Positions 29,641 to 64,000 of a stretch of DNA of 64,000 bases are shown here, piece by piece. This DNA is from Enoplosus armatus (lineage: Eukaryota > Chordata > Actinopteri > Centrarchiformes > Enoplosidae). The stretch is taken from contig NC_092198.1 in assembly GCF_043641665.1 (NCBI RefSeq), positions 2,147,001 to 2,211,000 of the forward strand, given 5' to 3'. Within the stretch, counting starts at the first letter, position 1; each line of letters opens with the position of its first letter. The notes below the pieces were generated by a model, which saw nothing but the letters and a program-made list of their open reading frames with translations, made no database searches and was not told the DNA's origin. Both the position numbers and the translations under genes were made by a program.

Positions 29641-30959
29641 CCACACAAGGGGTCACAAGACAAATCTAAGGGGTTCATGAGATAATTTGTAAAGCAGGAA
29701 AATTATGTTCCTTTTATCTTTGCTTTTTTATGTGAATTACGAGATCATTTTAACATTGCTTTGTTTTCAAAGGTCAGAAGTCAAAAAAGGTGGGAACCAC
29801 ATTATTTAGAGTCTCAGTAATGGTGGAATGTATCAATGATTTGTGGTTTTCACGGTAAGCCAATGTGTAATTGGTATGAAAATGCCATTTTCTTTCAGTT
29901 TTATTTCACTGTTTGGTGTTTAATGTAAAGTTAAATGAGTTCACTAAAGGTTGGATGAAAGATATTGCTCATGGTTTTGCTTACTGTACTTTGGTCACCC
30001 CATGACATTTCTTCTAGATCCACTTTTGGGTCAAACTTTTACATTTACATTTTTGTTGTGTGTTCTGTCCAACATTTTCAGATAGCGGATTACGATGAAT
30101 AATGCATTCTCTATGTTCTGTGTTTTGGCTCACAGTTGGAGTTCTACTTCTCAGCCAGCACAGTTCAGAGTCCTGATGTGCTCTTCCCATGGGAAACGTC
30201 TGCAGACCCCAAAAAAGCCTAACAAGCCAACACCCAGCACACATGACAGAGCTGCTGTGGCGCTCAGAAGATGAAAGATCTGATTAGAGGCCGACAGAGG
30301 CATCTTTAATGGGATAATCAATCCATTTGAAGGTTTTGTTTGATACAGAGGTCGAGAGAAGGCCGGGCTGGATTAACACTTTACATACTTCAATTCATCT
30401 GTCTTTACGTGCACTTTATGTTACCAAAGTGAAACATGCAAATGAACAAATGACATCAAGATGGATGTGAGTTCAGCAGATGATAGATGGACGAGAGAGA
30501 AGGAGAAACCAAATAATTTTATTACAACTTACATTTTAGTGCAAAGCTTAAAGAAGTCTTTCTATTGTGAAGTTTTAAAGCTGGCTGCTCTTTTCTTTCT
30601 ATTACAGTAAAAATTAAAAGAAATTACATAAAAGACACGTTGAAGGCACCACATACATTTGCAAGTTTAAGAAGAATTGTTTGCAGATATTATTCCATTT
30701 GTGTCTTTAAAAGATGGTAAATTTACTGTTATGAATGTGGAATTTAACAAAGATAATTATCAGGTTAATAAAACAGTAGTGCTGAGACTTTTTCATGGCA
30801 TAGACGTGGAAATTAAACAACCCATGATCAAAACATAAAACAAATGCAGGAAGCATATGATCAATTATAAAAGCATTAATATCAGACCAAAAAACAATGT
30901 ACATGAGACCAAATACAAAACAAGTAAAAATCTCTTGGTTAAACTACAAAAGGTATCAT

Positions 30960-31293
30960 CCATCTATAAATTTTGTACATAACCACCCTCTTCATGTATC
31001 CATTCAATATCTATTCCTTTGAACTATTTGTGTTTGTTTACAATCTACAGAACATAGACACTGTATTTATAGACATATATAGACATTGTATGTATAGTAT
31101 TTACACCTACTTGTACGTGCACAATAGTTACGTGCATAATGTTTTGTTTTATCTTTCTTTGTTCAGTTTGTTTTCCTTTTGTCCTTTTCAGTGTGTAACA
31201 TTGAGAGCAACTTAAAACCGGAGTCAGTCCTTGTATATATATGTGTACATATACACATACACATACTTGACCACTGCAGCTGATTCAGATCAC
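30960..31293 (+). mobile_element. Non-LTR retrotransposon 3' end next to the cnksr3 promoter
   Basis: AT-rich tail with GAGCAACTTAAAACCGGAGT, TCCTTGTATATATATGTGTA and ACTTGACCACTGCAGCTGAT, the worn terminal motif of common fish LINEs. Ends about 90 bp before the cnksr3 CpG block. Confidence 0.6.
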
Positions 31294-31379
31294 TATTAAA
31301 CCTCCTGAATTTCTGATGTCCCATCGTTCCCACAGCACCTGAAGGAAGCATCAACATACTCTTATGGGATTGGAGGAGA

Positions 31380-31625
31380 GGTGAGAGAGGGGCGTGGTTA
31401 ACGCCCTCGGTAACCCGACACCCGCCCCACGCGCTGTTCGGCTCGTGTGTTCAGCCCGTAAACTGTCTCCACGAGCTCAGTCAGTCGGTGCGTCGGTCAG
31501 TGAGCGGCGGAGCGTCGGTACCGTGTCTGTGTCCGTGCGTCAGTCCGAGCTCATCATGTCTGATTAACGGTTTAATTCGGTAGTTTGGAGTCGCGAGAGA
31601 TCATTTAACCCCCCCCCTTGTTGAA
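31380..31625 (+). promoter_or_regulatory. cnksr3: cnksr3 CpG-rich promoter and 5' leader
   Basis: CpG-dense block with GC-box/KLF-like sites GGGGCGTGG (31389-31397) and CGCCCCACGC (about 31424-31433), and no TATA box. GC content jumps sharply at about 31385. The leader holds a 3-codon uORF and a C9 run before the start codon. The transcription start cannot be placed from sequence alone. Confidence 0.6.
31556..31567 (+). other. Three-codon uORF in cnksr3 leader
   Basis: ATG-TCT-GAT-TAA, ending 58 bp before the cnksr3 start. Short and far enough away for reinitiation. Its effect depends on where transcription starts. Confidence 0.45.
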
Positions 31626-59596
<27,971 letters not shown>

Positions 59597-61068
59597 ACGT
59601 GGTTGAAATGGTTTTCTATAAGACGTTTAAGTTCTTCTCACGTGGCTCCTGCAGGAGATCATGTATTCTCAGCCGGATCCTCAGGACGTCTACAGGAAAA
59701 AGGGTTTTAAATGTCTGTGTTCGAGGCCTTCAGCAGCTGTGATACAGCAGTTCATTGAAAACCAACTTCTGGAATGAACCAAAGGTCTTATGGTGGAGGA
59801 AGTTTGAAAAAGTCAACGCCAGAGCAAAGAAACATCAGCATCACAGAGGAACAGTGTTTGGATGAGTCGCTTTTTCCTACGTAGACCAGGACAGTTTAAA
59901 AGCTTCAGTTATCACCATGAACTTCACACTGAAGAGTCAAAGAAGGTTAAACTGATAAGCATCAGACCGAGTAGCTGACTCCAGTTTGTGAACTGGGATC
60001 CAGTTCAGGACATGATGGACAGTTTGCTGGATCCGAATGTTTCCCACAGTTTGACTGCTGCAGATCACCTGGTCCATCCACAGACTGAATGACAACATGG
60101 ACGTCTGTGACGTCTCTCACAGTATTTTGAAAAGACATTTGGAAGCCGAGACTCTTCAAGACAAACACGTCTGAAAACATATCTCTCTTCAAGCCTTAAA
60201 GACACTCAGGAGGTGAATTTAGCTGCTGAAACATCAACGTCTGGTATAGAAAGTATGTAGGCAGTGTCATCAAAGAAGTATGGAAATATCTACACCAGTT
60301 CTGAATTAGAACCACCTTTCTAATATATACGAAAACAACAGTTTGGACCTGCTGAGCTTCCATACAGGACGTCAAACTCAAGGAAAAACAAGTGGAAAAC
60401 ATTCAGCTCGTGCATGAAAACTGAATATAGTTTTACTTTTAACCCCTTCAAAAAAATACCTCAAAATGTCTGTTTATGGGAGCCTGATTCTGCTGAAAAC
60501 GAAGCTGGTTTTTGTTTTCAACAGATTTTGGTGTCTTTTTATTGTTTGAGTTCTAAGACTCTAGAATCAATGACCAGAATTAGAATCAGTAAAATCTAAA
60601 AGACCCCAAAAAAGTAAGGCGATTCAAGGCCTTGACATCGGTTTCAGATTTAAAGAGCGAATAATCAAACCTCAGTGTATTTGTAGTTTAAAAATGGTGA
60701 AGCATTTCTAAACATCACAGCTGCTGCATCATCTTGCCTTTTCCTCTCGATCTCAGGAGCCGTTCGTGCCTCTCGTGTCAAGACTTTTACTGTTTTGTAA
60801 ATATGTTTTGTAGAGCGTTTTTATTTTATCACTGCAGACCAGATTTATCTAAGAAAATCAGTATATCTCAACATCATTACGAAATATTTCTGAAGCTTCA
60901 CGGAAGTCTCGTTACAACAGTAATAACAATATAAACTTGTTTTTAGGAGAAATAATGAATCGTTTCAGTCAGGGAGCATTAATATGATGTTAATCAACAC
61001 AAAGTTTACCAACAGGGTTTTTTTATGACTTACATACTTTTTATTAAAGCAGTCGTAAGGTTATTGTA

Positions 61069-61074
61069 AATAAA
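61069..61074 (+). terminator. Polyadenylation signal AATAAA, candidate 1 for cnksr3
   Basis: First canonical hexamer that fits after the cnksr3 stop codon, in AT-rich sequence. Confidence 0.4.
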
Positions 61075-62249
61075 AACAGTTTTTATCAAACTGAAGTAAA
61101 CATGAAGTCTCACAGCAGCTGGTGAAGCTCACGTTCACAAAGAGAAAATGTTGTCCAACTTACATTTTGGTTTAAGAGTGAGATTTTAGTGTTTAATTCC
61201 AAACTGCCATGTTGTCCTTTAGAGATTTCACCTTCTAAATCTCAAACCTACACTTGAGTTTATTCTGAAAACTGTTACTGCCCTCATTTGGCAGAGTTGT
61301 CTTTGACGCAGGTCTGCTGGAAGCTGCTTAAAACTTCAGGTAAAACTAACTGATCTTATGTATTTCAGGTGCGGCTCATACTGCACTCTAAATAAACTTC
61401 AGTGGTTCTTCTAAAGGTTCTTTGGAGAACTCCTGTGTGTTTGAGGTTTCTTTATATTCATTATGAAAACCTTTCTGAAGGAGTTCCTCAGGGAGGCGTC
61501 TTGGATCCTCTGATGTTTACAATCTGAGAAGCTCCTTCCGTTTTCTTTTGTAAAGCGTGTTTCTGGTTCGTGTTTGGTGCCTTTATACTAACAAAACATT
61601 ACGCAAGAGCTCAGAAAGTTTGTACAAGAGATTATCAGAGTGTAATAACTGTAAATATCACATGGGCGACCTCGTATGATCTGTGCTGGATAATATTTAG
61701 AATTTTGGTTTCTGAACATCACATTTCTGTCTAAAGTGAGACGATGCAACTTTTTAAAGAAGGAATATAAAATTGTTAATTTGAAACACCTTTACTGAAT
61801 TCATAACACTCATTCATAACTCTGCTAAAGCCTTACTTGGTCTGGTTTGACCAGTAGCGTATGGTGGCTAATGTTAGCAAACTAGACGGATATTACTGCA
61901 TCAGTTTTCCGACTTTATTTTCTGCTTATGATCCCATTCCACTCACTCCGTCGGATCACCTAATGAGGGCTGAATAGCATCATGGGAAATGTAGGAAAAG
62001 CCAACATCCTGTAATCACCACTTGTATCCACAGTTGCAGCTGTTCAGCAAAAGTTAGTAGTCTCACTTTAAAATTAAAATTCTTCACTTGTTTATTGTTG
62101 GATGATCCTGTTTGCATCACTTTGCCAAACTACATGTATCATCATTTGAATCTATTTTGTAACTGGTTTCATTCTTCATATGTAAATCTGAATTATTCCA
62201 CAGCTCTGCAGTTTGACGCCTCTGTGATGCTTTGTGAAAAATATAAAAA

Positions 62250-62255
62250 AATAAA
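62250..62255 (+). terminator. Polyadenylation signal AATAAA, distal candidate
   Basis: Hexamer followed within 10-30 bp by TTTTATTTTG-type T-rich sequence, a usual downstream context. Confidence 0.35.
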
Positions 62256-62791
62256 GTGCAATTTTATTTTGAAAGATTTCAACTTTTACTTCGTCTCAGG
62301 GGGCTTTACAGTCTAAAAGGTGAGAAACAAAGTGTTTAATAAGTTAAGGAGTGAGTACACTGGGTTGCATGTAGGATCCATATTAATGAAACAAACCTCA
62401 AATTATATTTATTTGGCTGTAAAGTTCAGTTTAAAATCCATCAAATACATTCAAACTATCGGTGAATCACACTAAAAATATCCATCTACGGTGAGTCAAT
62501 AATGTGTTTTCTTTGCTGTTGTTGGTGAGATGGTAAACTGGAATTCATGTCTGGGGTTTGGGACCCCGCGATGGTTTGCAAGATCATTTACGGAAAGTAA
62601 AGAGGAACAAAAATGAATAAATCTCTTAAAGCTTTTAAAGTGAAACGGTTTGAGGAAGGACATTCACTCATTGGTTGAACTATTCAAATCTTAGCCTGTG
62701 ATGAGGGTTGAGATTACACATAGTTTGGCTGTAAGGGGTCACAAGCAAATAGGTTGGTAAGCAGTGCAACAGATGACGACGTTAAAGCTAA

Positions 62792-62807
62792 TGGCGCCAT
62801 CTAGTGG
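62792..62807 (-). promoter_or_regulatory. Candidate CTCF binding site
   Basis: On the minus strand reads CCACTAGATGGCGCCA, which fits every position of the published vertebrate core CCASYAGRKGGCRS. It sits between the cnksr3 3' end and the next promoter, where an insulator would be expected. Similar strings also occur inside fish repeats. Confidence 0.45.
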
Positions 62808-63159
62808 ACAATGTCTGCTACTGTAAGTAAAAGGACAAATCAACATAGGTTTTGTCAAATCAAGTAAAAAAACTTGATGAAGGATTTTATTCCCATTGAT
62901 CCCAACGGATTCACATTTACTAGCATGAATTCTTCTCCTCCCCTTAATCATAATCAGTAGATCTGAAAAACACCACAGCTTTTTAAATGAGGCCATGAGC
63001 CAAAATCTGAGTGATGACTCCGAGGTCTCTGCTACAGAATAAACATGAACTTTAACTAACATTACATTTCAGGTACAGAGAGGAAAGACAGAAGTCACAG
63101 ACAGATGTGTGAAGCTGCTGTTTGCTGTAGGCAGTTTAGAGGCAGCTGGCGTGAGATCA

Positions 63160-63172
63160 GGGTCAAAGGTGC
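63160..63172 (+). promoter_or_regulatory. DR1 nuclear-receptor-like site (HNF4/RXR type)
   Basis: GGGTCA-A-AGGTGC, two half sites spaced by one base, about 280 bp upstream of the TATA box at 63446. Such sites are often chance hits. Confidence 0.3.
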
Positions 63173-63445
63173 TGAAATCTCAATACGTCTCGGCAGCGAC
63201 AACAATAGAAAAAGAGACGTCTGCTGAATAAAGAGGTTGTTCGAACGACAGCAGCTGCATACATGTTTTATTTTCTAGAAAACAATGAGGAAGTTCCTGA
63301 ACAGAGAGTCTCTGAGAAACAGAACAGAGCAGAAGAACCATGAAGAACATGTGAAACAGGAAGGAAGGTGTGGGTATATGCATGTATGTATGTGCGAGTG
63401 TGATTTTGTCTCTGTGGTCTGTTTGTGGGTCGATAGGTCGCGGAG

Positions 63446-63531
63446 TATAAAGTCTCACAGCAGCGCTGACAAACTGTCGTTCCTCCTCTGCTGAGTGTCA
63501 GTCGGCTGCAAAGACGTCCAGACTGCAGCAG
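63446..63531 (+). promoter_or_regulatory. TATA promoter and probable 5' untranslated exon of the next gene (runs off right edge)
   Basis: TATAAAG at 63446-63452 in GC-rich flanks, with a start expected about 25-30 bp downstream (about 63475). The presumed exon ends at 63531 with a perfect donor, CAG followed by GTAAGA. No ATG is seen in the exon, so coding would start outside the window. In mammals IPCEF1 neighbours CNKSR3, so it is one candidate, but nothing here identifies the gene. Confidence 0.5.
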
Positions 63532-64000
63532 GTAAGACCTCGTTTTAACGCTTTCTGTGGCGGCAAATGTCAGATGTCACTTTAATGTAGACAGCGAGGC
63601 CTCTTCTATCCCCCTCCATCGTACAGAGGCTTAGGCAGAAATACATTTAAAAACATGGAAAATTAAAAAACTATAAGCATGGTTAGAAACCACTAGAGAG
63701 GTACGTAAGAAGATATGTTTTTCATATTTGGGTGAATTATAGAGGATTGGAAGACACACCTGATCTAAAGTGTTTTTACAAAGCTGTTCTGGAGCTTTCA
63801 ATCATATCACACAATCTTCACCAGCTAATTTGCTGCTAGTTTGCAATGAATTCTGGGTAAATTAAGACTTTTTCCAAACTAAAAACTGTTGTCAAACCTC
63901 TCAGCTCAGTTCTCTCCAGCAGAAAATGTCTTCAACCGTTAATTCAGTTAACGAACGCTATCATGCTAACATAGGACGTCTGTAGACGGAGGAGTAAATG
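63532..64000 (+). other. Probable first intron of the unidentified downstream gene
   Basis: AT-rich sequence following the donor at 63532, with no exon recognised before the edge. Confidence 0.35.

Larger units (their letters stand above)
26831..31379. other. Intergenic region between the divergent prkd3 and cnksr3 promoters
   Basis: About 4.5 kb. Contains two fragments of the CAGTGGTGGAAG MITE in opposing orientation (27465-27686 and 28105-28453), GCTAGC-rich sequence (26995-27190), an AAT repeat (29420-29460), a degraded repeat end (29500-29640) and a LINE 3' end (30960-31293). No supported gene; the 97-codon frame at 28915-29208 shows no family features. Confidence 0.75.
59597..62275 (+). 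other. cnksr3: cnksr3 3' untranslated region (extent uncertain)
   Basis: No further exon is seen after the TGA. AATAAA signals occur at 61069-61074, 61391-61396 and 62250-62255, the last followed by T-rich sequence. Any of them could end the message, giving a 3' UTR of roughly 1.5-2.7 kb. The limit given is the longest option. Confidence 0.5.
62276..63445. other. Intergenic region downstream of cnksr3
   Basis: No gene seen. Contains a CTCF-like motif (62792-62807) and a DR1 half-site pair (63160-63172) ahead of the next promoter. Confidence 0.6.

Overview
The window is vertebrate genomic DNA, almost certainly from a percomorph-type ray-finned fish. Genes are split by GT-AG introns, CA/GT microsatellites are very frequent, and the interspersed repeats match families common in spiny-rayed fish (hAT-like and foldback MITEs, ends of non-LTR retrotransposons). 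No bacterial features are present.

Two protein-coding genes diverge from a shared intergenic interval of about 4.5 kb. On the minus strand, positions 1-26.8 kb hold the 5' half of prkd3 (protein kinase D3). It has a non-coding first exon in a CpG-rich promoter and ten coding exons: the N-terminal region, both C1 zinc fingers, the acidic linker and the start of the PH domain. The rest of the PH domain and the kinase domain lie beyond the left edge. On the plus strand, 31.4-61 kb holds what looks like a complete cnksr3 (connector enhancer of KSR 3). It has 13 coding exons that join in frame to 550 codons plus stop, with SAM, CRIC and PDZ domains and a CNK2/3-type C-terminal region. A TATA-containing promoter with a probable 5' untranslated exon near 63.45-63.53 kb marks the likely start of another plus-strand gene that continues off the right edge.

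Layout: 1-24.6 kb prkd3 coding exons and introns, including an 880-bp GA/GACA satellite and an 11-kb intron 2; 24.7-26.8 kb prkd3 leader intron, leader exon and promoter; 26.8-31.4 kb repeat-rich divergent intergenic region; 31.4-31.7 kb cnksr3 promoter and exon 1; 31.7-44.3 kb large intron 1; 44.3-59.6 kb exons 2-13; 59.6 to about 61.1-62.3 kb the 3' untranslated region; then a candidate CTCF site and the next promoter.

Both proteins are signalling proteins: PRKD3 is a diacylglycerol-responsive serine/threonine kinase, and CNKSR3 is a scaffold in Ras/MAPK and aldosterone/ENaC signalling. I see no direct functional coupling between them beyond adjacency. The most unusual observation is that the prkd3 leader exon, spliced to exon 2, opens a second 237-codon reading frame that runs through the entire first coding exon in another frame. 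All exon boundaries come from reading splice consensus, phase and remembered family sequence. No alignment was run.
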